NCBI GenBank assembly: GCA_028712505.1
Contig: JAQTQC010000006.1
Coordinates: 1 to 61,538 of the forward strand
Origin: Candidatus Omnitrophota bacterium
Lineage (GTDB): Bacteria > Omnitrophota > Gorgyraeia > Gygaellales > Profunditerraquicolaceae
Length of the DNA stretch: 61,538 nucleotides
Direction of reading: 5' to 3'
Part shown: piece after piece, positions 24,381 to 36,072 of the stretch
How the letters are laid out: every line of letters starts with the position of its first letter
Position numbering within the stretch: the first letter of the stretch is position 1
Position numbers and translations under genes: made by a program
Notes under the pieces: generated by a model
Seen by the model: only the letters and a program-made list of their open reading frames with translations
Databases searched by the model: none
What the model was told of the DNA's origin: nothing

Positions 24381-24719
24381 TTATTCTCCAGGTTTTAAAT
24401 CCAATTCAATTTTTATATGCGCGGTACGTTTTACTATTGATGCAGCCCGTCCAAAAGCAGCGGCCTTAAATCTCTTCCACATCGGCCCTGGGTTACAAGC
24501 AATCTTTGAAACATACAATTTCTCTATCCCAAAACCCTTGACCTTAGCATTAGCAATCGCGGATTTCAATATTTTAATCAGATATTCTTTAGGTCTCTTG
24601 TTTAAATGCAACAGGATGCTCTGTGCCTCAGATGCATCTTTACCACGGATAAGATCCATAACCAGCCGGACCTTACTTGGTGAAACCCGTAAAAATTTCC
24701 CTTCAGCCTTTGAAATCAT
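24381..24719 (-). CDS. rplV: 50S ribosomal protein L22
   Basis: 112 residues. LRVSPSKVRLVMDLIRGKDA opens the globular part; the extended hairpin that lines the exit tunnel reads GPMWKRFKAAAFGRAASIVK and RTAHIKIELD. The tip shows no insertion of the kind linked to macrolide resistance. It is one base after rpsS. Confidence 0.97.
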   Translation of the reverse strand: MISKAEGKFLRVSPSKVRLVMDLIRGKDASEAQSILLHLNKRPKEYLIKILKSAIANAKVKGFGIEKLYVSKIACNPGPMWKRFKAAAFGRAASIVKRTAHIKIELDLKPGE

Positions 24720-24720
24720 C

Positions 24721-25008
24721 TTATGTCTTCTCCAGGGCCTTCTTAGCCTTTATACCACCATGTTTTCTGAATATTCTCGAGGGGGAAAACTCACCTAATT
24801 TATGGCCAACCATATTCTCGGTGATAAAAACCGGATTATGCCTTTTACCGTCATAAACCGCGAAGGTCAAACCCACAAAATCAGGGATAATGGTTGAACG
24901 ACGGCTCCAAGTCTTGATTGCCTGACGATCCCCGCTCTTCACATGCTTCTCGACCTTTTTCAATAAACTTTCTTCGATATATGGACCCTTTTTTAATGAG
25001 CGTGGCAT
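24721..25008 (-). CDS. rpsS: 30S ribosomal protein S19
   Basis: 95 residues. [40 protein letters not shown] and the signature [19 protein letters not shown] are all present. S19 forms the 30S head with S13 and contacts the A-site finger bridge. It lies 2 bases after rplB. Confidence 0.98.
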   Translation of the reverse strand: MPRSLKKGPYIEESLLKKVEKHVKSGDRQAIKTWSRRSTIIPDFVGLTFAVYDGKRHNPVFITENMVGHKLGEFSPSRIFRKHGGIKAKKALEKT

Positions 25009-25010
25009 AA

Positions 25011-25847
25011 TTATGGTTTCCTTCTCTTTATAATAAATTTGTTAGAATACTTTTTGCGGTTTCTCGTCCTGTAACCTTTAGTCGGTTTGCCCCAAGGAGT
25101 AACCGGATGAGGATTACCCTGGCCTGATTTACCTTCGCCTCCGCCGTGCGGATGGTCAAAAGGATTCATCACTACGCCTCTTACTGAAGGTTTAATACCC
25201 AACCAGCGATTTTTACCTGCCTTACCTAAAATCAGCGATTCATGCTCTATGTTACCGATCTGGCCGATAGTCGCATGACAATCTAAGCTTATCAATCTTA
25301 CTTCTCCGGAAGGAAGTCGGACATGGGCAAAATCACCTTCTTTTGCCATTATCTGCGCACTGGTGCCTGCTCCGCGGACAATCTGACCCCCCTTACCTTT
25401 AAACAATTCAATATTATGGATCAGTGTACCGGAAGGGATATTGCGGATCAGCAGGCAATTGCCAACCTTGATATCCACATCCTTCTGGTTGCTGGAAATA
25501 ATTATATCTTCTACGTTAAGACCGACCGGAGCGATGATATAGCGTTTCTCTTTATTCGGATACTCCACTAAAGCGATTCTGGCTGAACGGTTAGGATCAT
25601 ATTCGATACCCAAAACCTTTGCCGGCTGATCATATATATCACGCTTAAAATCAACTATCCGCAGCATCCTTTTATGCCCGCCGCCGATATGCCTGGTAGT
25701 TATGCGACCGTAGGAATTTCTTCCGCCGGTTTTCTTAAGCGGCAATAACAAAGACCGCTCGGGCGTATGTTTGGTAATCTCGGCAAAATCCGGACCGCTC
25801 ATATGCCTTCTTGATGGTGTTGTCGGTTTAAATTTTATTGTTCCCAT
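25011..25847 (-). CDS. rplB: 50S ribosomal protein L2
   Basis: 278 residues. [40 protein letters not shown] and the catalytic-neighbourhood motif [20 protein letters not shown], with the conserved His near the peptidyl-transferase centre, identify L2. The C-terminus [11 protein letters not shown] is standard. A 51-base AT-rich gap separates it from rplW. Confidence 0.98.
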   Translation of the reverse strand: MGTIKFKPTTPSRRHMSGPDFAEITKHTPERSLLLPLKKTGGRNSYGRITTRHIGGGHKRMLRIVDFKRDIYDQPAKVLGIEYDPNRSARIALVEYPNKEKRYIIAPVGLNVEDIIISSNQKDVDIKVGNCLLIRNIPSGTLIHNIELFKGKGGQIVRGAGTSAQIMAKEGDFAHVRLPSGEVRLISLDCHATIGQIGNIEHESLILGKAGKNRWLGIKPSVRGVVMNPFDHPHGGGEGKSGQGNPHPVTPWGKPTKGYRTRNRKKYSNKFIIKRRKP

Positions 25848-25898
25848 TTATATTCTTTCTTTTTTTGTTTTACTTACGCTCTATATACTGGATCCTAT

Positions 25899-26177
25899 TT
25901 ACTGAACTTCGATTTTCTGACCAGCTGCTAAAGTAACGACGGCTTTCTTGGTATCTGATGTCCGACCAAGTTGATGCCTTACCCTTTTTAACTTGCCGGC
26001 AGAAACAAAAGTATTTACATTCTTTACCTTCACCTTATATGCCTGCTCAACAGCTTTTTTAATCTGTATTTTATTAGCAGAATTGACTACCAGAAAAAGA
26101 TATTTACCGCTTGGCTGGTAGGTGCTGGATTTTTCAGTCTGTAAAAGCGCCTTGATTACAATCGGATTAGTACCCAT
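25899..26177 (-). CDS. rplW: 50S ribosomal protein L23
   Basis: 92-residue tunnel-exit protein and main docking point of trigger factor and SRP. VIKALLQTEKSSTYQPSGKY, NKIQIKKAVEQAYKVKVKNV and a basic loop (SAGKLKRVRHQLGRTSDTKK) are typical. Its ATG shares one base with the rplD stop. Confidence 0.96.
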   Translation of the reverse strand: MGTNPIVIKALLQTEKSSTYQPSGKYLFLVVNSANKIQIKKAVEQAYKVKVKNVNTFVSAGKLKRVRHQLGRTSDTKKAVVTLAAGQKIEVQ

Positions 26178-26821
26178 TACTTTAACCTCTCAGTCAAATC
26201 GCTTAAGCCGGCCTTGGTAATCAGCAGCTTCTGGTTGTTCATTACCTCGTAAGCGTGGCAATCTTTAGCTAAATCCACAGTTAAGAAGCTGATATTCTTT
26301 AATGCCTTCTTCAGGTCGGCATCCAGTTTATGCGTTAAAAATAAAACTTTTCTTTCTTTCTTTAGCTTAGGAGAGAATAATTTAAGGTTGGTTAATATAT
26401 TTACCGCTAGCTTTGTCTTCGGAGACTCAACCTTAAATTCATCCAGGATCAGGAAATTATTTTCCTTGAGTCTGGTATTTAAACTTGTTTTTAAGGCAAG
26501 CGCCTTGATCTTTTGTGGAAGTTCATAAGAAAAATCCCTGGGGTGAGGCCCAAAAACCACGCCGCCATGCCTCCATAAAGGAGAACGCGTAGAACCTACG
26601 CGGGCGCGGCCCGTGCCTTTTTGTTTCCAGGGCTTCTTACCTCCGCCGGAAACTTCTCCGCGGGTCTTAGTCGCAGCTAATCCTTTTCTTTGATTAGCTT
26701 TGTAAGCCTCAATGGCCTGATGCAGGCAATCGCTATTTTGAGAGCCGTCAAAGATATCAGCATTGAGTTTTATCGTATCAATTTCCTTGCCTTCGCTATT
26801 ATATACAGGTAGAGTAAACAT
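26177..26821 (-). CDS. rplD: 50S ribosomal protein L4
   Basis: 214 residues. The extended loop that reaches the exit tunnel is KGLAATKTRGEVSGGGKKPW, then KQKGTGRARVGSTRSPLWRH. The globular part (LPQKIKALALKTSLNTRLKE and the C-terminal helices) is normal. In E. coli L4 represses the S10 operon; no leader for this is seen here, since the S10 genes directly follow tuf. It starts one base after rplC. Confidence 0.97.
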   Translation of the reverse strand: MFTLPVYNSEGKEIDTIKLNADIFDGSQNSDCLHQAIEAYKANQRKGLAATKTRGEVSGGGKKPWKQKGTGRARVGSTRSPLWRHGGVVFGPHPRDFSYELPQKIKALALKTSLNTRLKENNFLILDEFKVESPKTKLAVNILTNLKLFSPKLKKERKVLFLTHKLDADLKKALKNISFLTVDLAKDCHAYEVMNNQKLLITKAGLSDLTERLK

Positions 26822-26822
26822 A

Positions 26823-27458
26823 TTATTTCTTAACCGCTACTTTCTTGTTTGCCTTTTTCTTGGCCTTAGTAATAACCAAATAACCATTCTTATGACCAGG
26901 AACTGCCCCTTCAACCAAAAGAAGGTTATTTGCTAAATCCACCTTTACGACTTTCAGGTTTTGAACTGTAACCTTTGCGTTACCCATATGTCCCGGCATA
27001 TTATGTCCGCGAAATACACGACCGGGAGTAGTACTGGAACCGATGGAACCAACCCTGCGGTGTGAAGTCGAACCATGTGTCCTTGGCCCACCCTTCCAAT
27101 GCCAACGCTTCATACCGCCGGCAAAACTCTTGCCAATAGAGATACCGCTGACATCTACAAAATCACCCTCGGTGAAAAGATCAACCTTAAGCTCATCTCC
27201 AGGCTTATATTCAACATTTGCTTCTTTGGAAAGCTCTTTAATTACCTTACGCGCAGGGATATTCAATTTCTTGAATAATCCCGCCTGGGGTTTCTTAATC
27301 TTTTTCTCAGACACCCCTTCAAAACCAAGTTGAATATTCTTATCCTTAACCATTAAAACAGGACAAGGGCCAGCCTCTATAGCCGTAACTCCGACCTGAG
27401 AGTTATCCGCCGCAAAAACTTGAGTCATCCCAATTTTTTTACCAATTAAACCTATCAT
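26823..27458 (-). CDS. rplC: 50S ribosomal protein L3
   Basis: 211 residues from the ATG at 27458, which gives the canonical N-terminus [20 protein letters not shown]. In-frame GTG codons at 27479 and 27509 could extend it by 7 or 17 residues (VSKTDKK precedes), and a GAGGAG sequence lies close to the GTG at 27479, so the start is not settled. [20 protein letters not shown] and the peptidyl-transferase loop [20 protein letters not shown] are conserved. It ends in a Lys-rich tail of about 15 residues. Confidence 0.94.
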   Translation of the reverse strand: MIGLIGKKIGMTQVFAADNSQVGVTAIEAGPCPVLMVKDKNIQLGFEGVSEKKIKKPQAGLFKKLNIPARKVIKELSKEANVEYKPGDELKVDLFTEGDFVDVSGISIGKSFAGGMKRWHWKGGPRTHGSTSHRRVGSIGSSTTPGRVFRGHNMPGHMGNAKVTVQNLKVVKVDLANNLLLVEGAVPGHKNGYLVITKAKKKANKKVAVKK

Positions 27459-27546
27459 TTTTTTATCCGTTTTTGACACATTCTCCTCGCTCAGTGACAA
27501 CCCTAACACTTTGGGTTTTCTTGAGCTTGTCGAATGGGTTGATTTA

Positions 27547-27852
27547 CTACTTGATCTCTACATCCACACCTGCGGGCAAATTCAATTTCCTTAATGAATC
27601 GATGGTCTTAGCTGTGGGTTCAAAGATGTCAATAAGGCGCTTATGGGTAGATAAATCAAACTGTTCACGTGACTTCTTGTCAACATGAGGAGAACGCAGT
27701 ACTGTATAAATCTCACGTTTAGTAGGAAGCGGCACGGGGCCGGAAATCTTAGCCCCGGTACGCTTAACAGTATCCACAATCTCTATTACTGCCTGATCCA
27801 AAAGCCGGTGATCATAGGCTTTTAACTTAATCCGAATCTTCTGAGTATTCAT
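27547..27852 (-). CDS. rpsJ: 30S ribosomal protein S10
   Basis: 101 residues. [40 protein letters not shown] and [20 protein letters not shown] are standard. S10 (NusE) also pairs with NusB in antitermination. It follows tuf by 4 bases with no S10-operon leader, so the S10 cluster is read on from the str cluster. Confidence 0.98.
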   Translation of the reverse strand: MNTQKIRIKLKAYDHRLLDQAVIEIVDTVKRTGAKISGPVPLPTKREIYTVLRSPHVDKKSREQFDLSTHKRLIDIFEPTAKTIDSLRKLNLPAGVDVEIK

Positions 27853-27856
27853 CTAT

Positions 27857-29059
27857 TTATGCAATGATCTCCGTAACTACGCCTGCACCCACAGTGTGTC
27901 CACCTTCACGGATGGCAAAACGCGATTCCTTCTCCATAGCGATGGGAGTAATTAATTCTACTTCCAGGACCACATTATCGCCGGGCATAACCATTTCCAC
28001 CCCTGTAGGAAGAACAGCTGATCCGGTAACATCAGTAGTGCGGAAATAGAACTGCGGCCGGTATCCTTTAAAGAATGGGGTATGCCTTCCGCCTTCTTCT
28101 TTAGTCAGGATATAAACCTGGGCCTTGAATTTTGTATGGGGAAGAATTGATTTGGGGGCAGCAATAACCATCCCGCGTTCAATATCTTTCTTTTCCACGC
28201 CTCTTAAAAGCAAACCGACATTGTCACCGGCATGGCCCTCATCAAGCAGCTTACGGAACATTTCAATTCCGGTAACTACTGACTTCTTTGCTTCTGGCCT
28301 TAAACCGATAATCTCAACTTCTTCGCCAACCTTTACCTTGCCACGTTCAATCCTTCCTGTACCCACGGTACCCCTGCCTTCGATACTAAAAACATCTTCC
28401 ACTGCCATAAGCAAAGGCTTATCCAATTCTCTGGGGGGCAAAGGAATAAATTCATCTACCGCTTTCATTAAATCCAAAATCGGCTTGGCATCCGGGCTAG
28501 TAGCATCCGGAGCAGAATAAGCCTTATTTGCGCTACCGCGGATAATCGGAGTTTTATCTCCCGGATAGCCATATTTAGTTAAAAGCTCTCTAATCTCCAT
28601 CTCTACCAGATCCAAAAGCTCTTTATCATCTACCAAATCGCATTTGTTCATAAATACAACCATAGCCGGGACATTAACCTGACGGGCTAAAAGAATATGC
28701 TCTCTAGTCTGAGGCATAGGGCCGTCAGCAGCTGAGACTACCAGGATCGCGCCGTCCATCTGGGCTGCGCCGGTAATCATATTCTTGATATAATCAGCGT
28801 GGCCCGGACAATCGATATGCGCATAATGACGGGAATCTGTTTCGTATTCGACGTGGGCAACTGAGATAGTAACTACCTTTGTATCATCCCTGACTGTTCC
28901 ACCTTTAGCGATATCCGCATAATCCCTGTGTGCAGCTTTACCGAGTTTTGATAAAACATTACAGATGGCGGCAGTAAGTGTAGTCTTACCATGATCAATA
29001 TGACCGATGGTTCCAATATTTACATGTGGTTTACTTCTTACAAATTTCTCTTTAGCCAT
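27857..29059 (-). CDS. tuf: Elongation factor Tu
   Basis: 400-residue GTPase that delivers aminoacyl-tRNA. G-domain motifs are [30 protein letters not shown] and [10 protein letters not shown]; the effector region is [20 protein letters not shown]. Domains 2 and 3 ([20 protein letters not shown], then [17 protein letters not shown]) are intact. It is the only tuf in the window; it is preceded by AGGAGG and follows fusA by 20 bases. Confidence 0.98.
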   Translation of the reverse strand: MAKEKFVRSKPHVNIGTIGHIDHGKTTLTAAICNVLSKLGKAAHRDYADIAKGGTVRDDTKVVTISVAHVEYETDSRHYAHIDCPGHADYIKNMITGAAQMDGAILVVSAADGPMPQTREHILLARQVNVPAMVVFMNKCDLVDDKELLDLVEMEIRELLTKYGYPGDKTPIIRGSANKAYSAPDATSPDAKPILDLMKAVDEFIPLPPRELDKPLLMAVEDVFSIEGRGTVGTGRIERGKVKVGEEVEIIGLRPEAKKSVVTGIEMFRKLLDEGHAGDNVGLLLRGVEKKDIERGMVIAAPKSILPHTKFKAQVYILTKEEGGRHTPFFKGYRPQFYFRTTDVTGSAVLPTGVEMVMPGDNVVLEVELITPIAMEKESRFAIREGGHTVGAGVVTEIIA

Positions 29060-29079
29060 TTTTTAGTCCTCCTATTTTT

Positions 29080-31176
29080 TTAAAAAGTTTTTCTTGCGCC
29101 TGTATTCGCTGATCCTGAAACTATTTTTTCCGCTACATGCGCAGGAACCTCGCTGTAAAAGGAAGGTTCCATTGTATACGATGCGCGGCCTTGTGTCAAG
29201 GATCTTGTTATAGTTGCATAATTAAAAACTTCGGACAACGGAACGTTCGCTCGGATGGTACGTAAATTTAATCTCTGGCCGAGGGCAATAATTTTTGCAC
29301 GCCGCGAAGAAAGATCGCCGATGATCTGCCCCATGAACTCTTCAGGGACAGTCACTTCAATATCCATAATCGGTTCCAACAAAACCGGATTGGCTTTTCT
29401 CATCCCATCCTGAAAAGCAATAGAACCAGCCATTTTAAATGCCAACTCTGAAGAATCAACTTCATGAAATGATCCGTCAACTAATACAACATTGATATCG
29501 GTAACCGGATAACCGGCTAAAACTCCGTTCTTTGCCGCACCCATTATTCCCTGTTTTACTGCGGGAATAAATTCACGCGGAATAGCCCCGCTTTTAATTT
29601 TATCTTCGAAGGTAATCCCTGTGCCGGGAGTTTCCTGCGGGCCCATCTCTATAACACAGTGGCCGTATTGTCCGCGGCCACCGGATTGTGAAATAAATTT
29701 CCCAACACTAGAAACACTCTTTCTGATTGTTTCGCGATAGGCCACCTGCGGAGCACCCACCTGGGCCTCTACATTGAATTCGCGTAAGATCCTGTCTACG
29801 ATAATTTCCAAATGCAATTGCCCCATACCGGCAATTAAAGTCTGTCCGGTTTCCTGATTATAGGTAACCCTGAATGATGGATCTTCATCTTCCAGCTTAT
29901 GCATAGCTAAACCCAATTTTTCCTGAGCATCCTTTGATTTAGGTTCAATCGCTTGCTGGATAACCGGTTCCGGAAAACGCATCGCTTCAATAAGGATGGG
30001 ATTCTTTTCCATGCATAGAGTATCGCCGGTTTTGGTATCTTTTAAACCCACCAACGCCGCAATATCTCCCGTAGCGATACTCTCGGTTACTTCCTGATGG
30101 TTAGCGTGCATCTTGACAATCTTGGTAACCCTCTCCCTCTGACGCTTACTGGCGTTATAAATATATGTACCGGAGGTAAGGGTTCCGGAATATACCCTGG
30201 TAAAATAAATTTTACCGACAAAAGGATCAGTTGCTACCTTAAAACATAAAGCGGTAAACGGACTCTTGTCATCGGCAACAACCTCTTCAAACTCGCCGCT
30301 ATCCGGATTGGTACCTTTGACTGCAGGCACTTCAACCGGAGAAGGAAGATAATCCTTTACCGCGTCTAAAACCAGCTGTACCCCTTTATTCTTAAAAGCC
30401 GTACCGCAAAGCACAGGCACAAATTTATTAGCAATACAAGTCCGACGGATGGCTTTCTTTAATTCCTCATTAGTAACTGTCTTACCTGCCAGATAATCCT
30501 CCATGATCAAATCATCACCTTCGGCAACTTTTTCGACCAGGATTAAGCGATATTTTTCAAAATCTGCCAGCATATCCTCGGGGACTTCCTTCTCTTCAAT
30601 CTCTTTCCCCATTTCATCTTTGTAATGAATCAGCCTTTTCTCCACCAGGTCAACTATGCCGTTAAAATTAGCTTCCTTACCTACAGGTAACTGGATAGCG
30701 GCAACATTGGCCCCTAATCTTTCGCGCATCTGATCTACTACGCCCAGGAAATCCGAGCCGGTACGGTCCATTTTATTTACAAATGCCAGACGAGGCACGC
30801 TATAACGGTCTGCCTGACGCCATACGGTTTCTGATTGCGGCTGAACTCCACCGACGCTGCAGAAAACTACTACTGCACCATCCAAGACCTTCAGTGAGCG
30901 TTCCACTTCAATGGTAAAATCAACGTGTCCGGGTGTATCGATGAGGTTGATGGTTATGCCTTTCCAGCTACAAGTAGTAGCTGCAGCAGTGATCGTAATG
31001 CCTCTCTCCTGCTCCTGAACCATCCAGTCCATAGTTGCTGCCCCGTCATGGACCTCCCCGATTTTATAATTTTTTCCGGTGTAATAAAGTATACGCTCGC
31101 TGGTTGTAGTTTTTCCAGCGTCGATATGTGCGATAATTCCAATGTTCCTGATTTTATCTAACGGTATTCTTCTCAT
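29080..31176 (-). CDS. fusA: Elongation factor G
   Basis: 698-residue translocation GTPase. The G motifs are [40 protein letters not shown] and [19 protein letters not shown]. Domain IV has [20 protein letters not shown], whose loop enters the decoding site, and the C-terminal domain reads [20 protein letters not shown]. Length and order are standard, with no sign of the recycling-only EF-G2 type. It lies 10 bases after rpsG. Confidence 0.98.
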   Translation of the reverse strand: MRRIPLDKIRNIGIIAHIDAGKTTTSERILYYTGKNYKIGEVHDGAATMDWMVQEQERGITITAAATTCSWKGITINLIDTPGHVDFTIEVERSLKVLDGAVVVFCSVGGVQPQSETVWRQADRYSVPRLAFVNKMDRTGSDFLGVVDQMRERLGANVAAIQLPVGKEANFNGIVDLVEKRLIHYKDEMGKEIEEKEVPEDMLADFEKYRLILVEKVAEGDDLIMEDYLAGKTVTNEELKKAIRRTCIANKFVPVLCGTAFKNKGVQLVLDAVKDYLPSPVEVPAVKGTNPDSGEFEEVVADDKSPFTALCFKVATDPFVGKIYFTRVYSGTLTSGTYIYNASKRQRERVTKIVKMHANHQEVTESIATGDIAALVGLKDTKTGDTLCMEKNPILIEAMRFPEPVIQQAIEPKSKDAQEKLGLAMHKLEDEDPSFRVTYNQETGQTLIAGMGQLHLEIIVDRILREFNVEAQVGAPQVAYRETIRKSVSSVGKFISQSGGRGQYGHCVIEMGPQETPGTGITFEDKIKSGAIPREFIPAVKQGIMGAAKNGVLAGYPVTDINVVLVDGSFHEVDSSELAFKMAGSIAFQDGMRKANPVLLEPIMDIEVTVPEEFMGQIIGDLSSRRAKIIALGQRLNLRTIRANVPLSEVFNYATITRSLTQGRASYTMEPSFYSEVPAHVAEKIVSGSANTGARKTF

Positions 31177-31186
31177 ATTTTACCTT

Positions 31187-31657
31187 TTACCAGCGGAAAT
31201 GCGCATAGGCCTTATTCGATTCGGCCATCTTATGCGTATCATCTCTTTTCTTTATAGCTGAACCTTCACCTTTATAAGCAGAAATAATCTCATCCGCCAA
31301 TTTCTCCTGCATCGGCTTGCCTTTTCTATGCTGGGCAAAGTCCCTGATCCAACGTAAAGCGATAGAAGTACCACGTTCCTGTCTGACTTCTATAGGAACC
31401 TGATAAGTCGCGCCGCCGACCCTGCGGGGTTTTACTTCCAAACGCGGCCGGGCATTATCCAATGCCTTATAGAAAACTTTAAGTATATCCTGTTCATTCA
31501 AATTCTTCTGGGCAATATCAAAGGCACTGTAAACCAACTTTTCTGCCACGGCCTTCTTCCCCTCAACCATAACCATATTGATAAACTTGGCAACTATTTT
31601 ACTGTTAAATTTAGGATCTGCTAAAATAACTTTTTCTTGCGCTTTTCTTCTTCTCAT
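31187..31657 (-). CDS. rpsG: 30S ribosomal protein S7
   Basis: 156 residues. The basic start [20 protein letters not shown], then VKPRRVGGATYQVPIEVRQE and RWIRDFAQHRKGKPMQEKLA are the S7 signatures, with the C-terminal HKMAESNKAYAHFRW. S7 organises the 3' major domain of 16S rRNA. Its ATG shares one base with the rpsL stop. Confidence 0.98.
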   Translation of the reverse strand: MRRRKAQEKVILADPKFNSKIVAKFINMVMVEGKKAVAEKLVYSAFDIAQKNLNEQDILKVFYKALDNARPRLEVKPRRVGGATYQVPIEVRQERGTSIALRWIRDFAQHRKGKPMQEKLADEIISAYKGEGSAIKKRDDTHKMAESNKAYAHFRW

Positions 31658-32034
31658 TATTTATCCTTTGGTTTCTTTGCCCCGTATTTTGAACGCGACC
31701 TTCTACGCGCATTCACCCCTGAAGCATCCAACGTACCTCTTACAATATGATAACGCACGCCGGGTAAATCCTTGACCCTGCCGCCCCTGACTAAAACAAT
31801 GGAGTGCTCCTGAAGATTATGCCCTTCTCCGGGGATATAAGCAGTGACCTCGATACCGGTGGTAAGTCTAACCCTGGCAATCTTTCTTAAAGCAGAGTTG
31901 GGCTTCTTAGGCGTCATGGTACGCACCTGAAGACAAACACCTCTTCTCTGCGGGCAATTCTTTAATGCCGGAGATTTACTTCTCTTTTTCTTGGAGACTC
32001 TTCCAAACCTGATTAATTGAGCAATTGTGGGCAT
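31657..32034 (-). CDS. rpsL: 30S ribosomal protein S12
   Basis: 125 residues. [40 protein letters not shown] and [20 protein letters not shown] are present, with the lysines matching E. coli Lys42 and Lys87 kept, so there is no visible streptomycin-resistance substitution. The Asp that RimO methylthiolates (RVKDLPG) is also present. It lies 3 bases after rpoC; the rif and str clusters are joined here. Confidence 0.98.
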   Translation of the reverse strand: MPTIAQLIRFGRVSKKKRSKSPALKNCPQRRGVCLQVRTMTPKKPNSALRKIARVRLTTGIEVTAYIPGEGHNLQEHSIVLVRGGRVKDLPGVRYHIVRGTLDASGVNARRRSRSKYGAKKPKDK

Positions 32035-32037
32035 AGA

Positions 32038-35000
32038 TTATTCCTTTTCCTCTTTCTTCTCTGCGCTATTTTCTGCGCCTGATTTTACTACTTCGATATC
32101 ACGGTGAGCCTTGAATCCTGTACCTGCCGGGATCAAGTGCCCCACGATAACATTCTCTTTTAAGCCGAATAGCTCATCGCGCTTTCCACTAGTAGCTGCT
32201 TCGGTCAAAACACGTGTTGTCTCCTGGAAGCTGGCTGCGGAGATAAAACTTTCCGTAGTAAGAGAAGCCTTGGTTATACCTAAAAGTAACGGGGTAGCCT
32301 GAGCAGGCTTGCCGCCTTTTTTAATTACCCGGGTATTCTCCTTCTGGAAGACCCACTTATCTACCTGTTGAGTAGCCAGGAATTCCGTATCGCCCGGATC
32401 CTCAACCCTGACCTTTTTAAGCATCTGACGGATAATTACTTCGATATGCTTATCATTTATACGCACACCCTGCAGACGATAAACTTCCTGAACCTCATTT
32501 ACTAGGTATTCCTGCAAAACCTTATCGCCGCAAACACTCAAGATATCCTGCAAAACAACCGGCCCATCAGTAAGCTGCTGACCAGCGGTAACCTTATCAC
32601 CCTTATAAACATTGGGATGTTTACCATGGGGAATAATATATTCACGGGACATCCCGGTAACCGACTTGACGATAATTACGCGCTGACTTTTCTTGGTTTC
32701 GCCAAATTCAACAAACCCATCAATTTCGCTGATAACTGCCGGATCCTTAGGACGTCTGGCTTCGAAAAGCTCTGCCACGCGCGGAAGACCTCCGGTAATA
32801 TCACGAGTCTTGACTACTGTACGCGGGATCTTCGCCAAAAGATCTCCACCGCCTACCCGTTCGCCATCTTTGACGATAATATGAGCACCGATCGGAATAG
32901 GATAAATACCCAGAACTTCTTTTTTATCATCAATGATAACCACCTGCGGATGATACTCCGGCTTATGTTCAACAACCACGCGCTCAGTTAACTTTGTAAC
33001 CGGATTGAGCTCATCACGCATAGTAATATTCTCGCGCAAATCCTCGAAACGCACAATACCGCCAACTTCGGTAAGAACCGGCAAGGTATACGGATCCCAG
33101 CGGACAAAAACCACACCCTTCTTAACCTCTTCACCGTCAAGAATGGTGATGAATGCACCTTGAGGAACCGGGTAACGCTCAAGTTCACGCCCCTGGACAT
33201 CATTAATACTGATTGCGCCGTTTCGGTTTAAAGCTACATTCTCCTTATTCTTTAGCGTAACCCTTAAGCTGTGATATTTAACTATACCATCATTTTTAGA
33301 CTTAATGAATGACTGTTCGATTGTCCTGGAAGCTGTACCTCCGATATGGAAAGTTCTCATGGTCAGCTGTGTACCAGGCTCGCCGATACTCTGGGCAGCC
33401 ACAACTCCGATCGCCTCTCCCAGCTCGATCAACCTGCCGGTAGAAAGATTACGGCCATAGCATCTTGCACAAACACCTCTTCCGGATTCACAAGTTAAAA
33501 CACTACGGATTCGGATCTTCTCGATACCTAATCTTTCTATCTGTTCGGCCTTCTCTTCAGTAATCTCATGCCCCTGTTCAACAATAATCTCGTCGGTAAT
33601 AATATCGACTACGTTATCCAAGGCCACCCTTCCGATAATCCTATCTTTAAGACTAACCACCTCTTCATCGCCTTCAACAATTGCCGCAACCGTAATACCG
33701 TTAAGCGTGCCGCAATCATCTTCACAGACAATAACCTCTTGAGCTACATCAACCAGCCTGCGGGTTAAGTAACCTGCATCGGCGGTTTTAAGAGCGGTAT
33801 CAGCCAAGCCCTTACGCGCACCATGTGTGGAGATAAAATACTCTAAAACATTTAGACCTTCGCGGAAATTTGCAGTGATCGGATTCTCGATGATTTCACC
33901 GCTAGGTTTAGCCATCAAACCACGCATACCGGCAAGCTGCCGGACCTGCAGGCGCGAACCACGAGCACCAGAATCAGCCATCATAAAAATAGGATTAAAC
34001 GGATGCATTCCTTTAAACAATAGATCTGATATCTTATCCGTTGTATGTGTCCAGATATCAATAACCTTGGATTTACGTTCACTATCGGTAATTATACCTT
34101 TGCGGTATTGATCTTCTACTTTGGCCACTTCTTCTTTAGATTCCTTTAGAACCTCCAGCTTCTCAACCGGAACAGTCATATCATCTATACCGATGGAAAT
34201 ACCGCCTAAGGTACCCATCTCAAAACCTAAACGTTTTATATCGTCTAACAACTTTATGGTTACCCCATGCCCAAACCTCTTATAGCAGCTTAAAACGATA
34301 TCGCTAACCCTGCCCTTATTTAATTCCCGGTTAACGAATCCGAATTCAGCGGGCAAAACCTGGTTAAATATTATACGGCCGACGGTAGTAGTAATCATCT
34401 GCCTTCCGTTGACAACATTCTTCTGGTCAAAATCATAAAGGGCATCAACCCGGAATTTTATCTTAGCGTGTAGCTCCACAGATTTATCATCATAAGCTAC
34501 TAATACTTCATCAGCGCTGGAAAATACTTTTCCTTCGCCTAATGCACCTGGCTTCTCTTTACTCAAATATGAAACGCCCAGGATAATATCCTGAGTCGGA
34601 GAAATCACCGGACGGCCATCAGCCGGAGAAAATATATTATTTATAGCCATAATCAGCACCTTAGTCTCTAACTGTGACTCCAGAGACAATGGTACATGCA
34701 CGGCCATCTGATCACCATCAAAGTCCGCGTTAAAAGCAGTACAGACTAAAGGATGGATCTTTATTGATTTCCCTTCGATTAATAACGGCTGGAACGCCTG
34801 GATACCCAAGCGGTGCAAAGTAGGAGCACGGTTAAGCATAACCGGATGATCTTTGATAACCTCATCCAGGATATCCCAAACCTCGATCTTACCGCGTTCG
34901 ACCATACGGCGGGCGCCCTTGATCGTATGGACAAAACCTTTTTCTCTTAATTTTTTGATGATGAAAGGCTCGAATAACTCCAGGGCCATCTGTTTAGGAA

Positions 35001-36072
35001 GACCACATTCATGAAGTTTCAATTCCGGGCCGACAACGATAACTGAACGACCGGAATAATCCACGCGCTTACCGAGAAGATTCTGCCTAAACCTGCCCTG
35101 TTTTCCTTTCAGCATATCGGAAAGGGATTTTAACGGACGATTGTTAGCCCCATTTACAGGTTTACCATGACGGCCATTATCCAAAAGCGCATCCACAGCT
35201 TCCTGAAGCATACGTTTTTCATTACGTATGATAATTTCGGGAGCGCTTAATTCCATCAACTTTCTTAAACGGTTATTACGATTGATAACCCTGCGGTATA
35301 GATCATTCAGGTCGCTGGTCGCAAACCTGCCACCCTCAAGCGGGACTAAGGGACGTAAATCCGGAGGAATAACCGGCAGGATACTTAAAATCATCCATTC
35401 CGGTTTATTGCCGCTTTTCTTAAAATCTTCAACGATCTTCAGGCTCTTAATAGCCTTACGATTGCTTAAAACATCCTTGGATTTCTCTAAATCTTTTCTG
35501 AGCTTACGGCAAACTACATCTAAGTCTAATTCCTTCAAGAGCTCGACTATCGCTTCAGCTCCGATCTTAGCTTTGAAATTAGTGCCGTATTTATTTAATG
35601 CTTCCTGGTACTGTTCATCAGTAAGCAGCTCTTTTTTCTTTAAAGGAGTATTGCCCGGATCGACAACCACATACTCCTCATAATAGATAATCCTCTCTAA
35701 ATCCCTCAGTCCGATATCCAATAAGGCACTCATCCGGGAAGGCACAGCCTTAAAAAACCAGATATGGGTAACCGGAGTAGCTAAATCGATATGGCCCATA
35801 CGTTCGCGTCTAACGGATGAACGATCCACAGTCACGCCGCAACGGTCGCAGGTAATCCCCTTAAATTTAATGCCTTTATATTTACCGCAGTTACATTCCC
35901 AGTCACGCACCGGTCCAAAGATCTTTTCGCAAAATAGCCCGTCTTTTTCCGGCTTCAATGTACGATAATTAATAGTCTCTGCTTTCTTAACCTCACCCTT
36001 AGACCAAAGCTTGATTACCTGAGGGCTGGCGATCTTAATTGAAATACTATCAAATGAGACGATCTCTTCCAT
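32038..36072 (-). CDS. rpoC: RNA polymerase beta' subunit
   Basis: 1344 residues. The N-terminal zinc site is [20 protein letters not shown]; the catalytic magnesium motif is [20 protein letters not shown]. The rudder/lid region, the bridge helix ([20 protein letters not shown]) and the trigger loop ([20 protein letters not shown]) follow, as does the second zinc cluster [19 protein letters not shown]. It is close to the E. coli length of 1407 but without an evident large extra domain. Its ATG shares one base with the rpoB stop. Confidence 0.98.
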   Translation of the reverse strand: MEEIVSFDSISIKIASPQVIKLWSKGEVKKAETINYRTLKPEKDGLFCEKIFGPVRDWECNCGKYKGIKFKGITCDRCGVTVDRSSVRRERMGHIDLATPVTHIWFFKAVPSRMSALLDIGLRDLERIIYYEEYVVVDPGNTPLKKKELLTDEQYQEALNKYGTNFKAKIGAEAIVELLKELDLDVVCRKLRKDLEKSKDVLSNRKAIKSLKIVEDFKKSGNKPEWMILSILPVIPPDLRPLVPLEGGRFATSDLNDLYRRVINRNNRLRKLMELSAPEIIIRNEKRMLQEAVDALLDNGRHGKPVNGANNRPLKSLSDMLKGKQGRFRQNLLGKRVDYSGRSVIVVGPELKLHECGLPKQMALELFEPFIIKKLREKGFVHTIKGARRMVERGKIEVWDILDEVIKDHPVMLNRAPTLHRLGIQAFQPLLIEGKSIKIHPLVCTAFNADFDGDQMAVHVPLSLESQLETKVLIMAINNIFSPADGRPVISPTQDIILGVSYLSKEKPGALGEGKVFSSADEVLVAYDDKSVELHAKIKFRVDALYDFDQKNVVNGRQMITTTVGRIIFNQVLPAEFGFVNRELNKGRVSDIVLSCYKRFGHGVTIKLLDDIKRLGFEMGTLGGISIGIDDMTVPVEKLEVLKESKEEVAKVEDQYRKGIITDSERKSKVIDIWTHTTDKISDLLFKGMHPFNPIFMMADSGARGSRLQVRQLAGMRGLMAKPSGEIIENPITANFREGLNVLEYFISTHGARKGLADTALKTADAGYLTRRLVDVAQEVIVCEDDCGTLNGITVAAIVEGDEEVVSLKDRIIGRVALDNVVDIITDEIIVEQGHEITEEKAEQIERLGIEKIRIRSVLTCESGRGVCARCYGRNLSTGRLIELGEAIGVVAAQSIGEPGTQLTMRTFHIGGTASRTIEQSFIKSKNDGIVKYHSLRVTLKNKENVALNRNGAISINDVQGRELERYPVPQGAFITILDGEEVKKGVVFVRWDPYTLPVLTEVGGIVRFEDLRENITMRDELNPVTKLTERVVVEHKPEYHPQVVIIDDKKEVLGIYPIPIGAHIIVKDGERVGGGDLLAKIPRTVVKTRDITGGLPRVAELFEARRPKDPAVISEIDGFVEFGETKKSQRVIIVKSVTGMSREYIIPHGKHPNVYKGDKVTAGQQLTDGPVVLQDILSVCGDKVLQEYLVNEVQEVYRLQGVRINDKHIEVIIRQMLKKVRVEDPGDTEFLATQQVDKWVFQKENTRVIKKGGKPAQATPLLLGITKASLTTESFISAASFQETTRVLTEAATSGKRDELFGLKENVIVGHLIPAGTGFKAHRDIEVVKSGAENSAEKKEEKE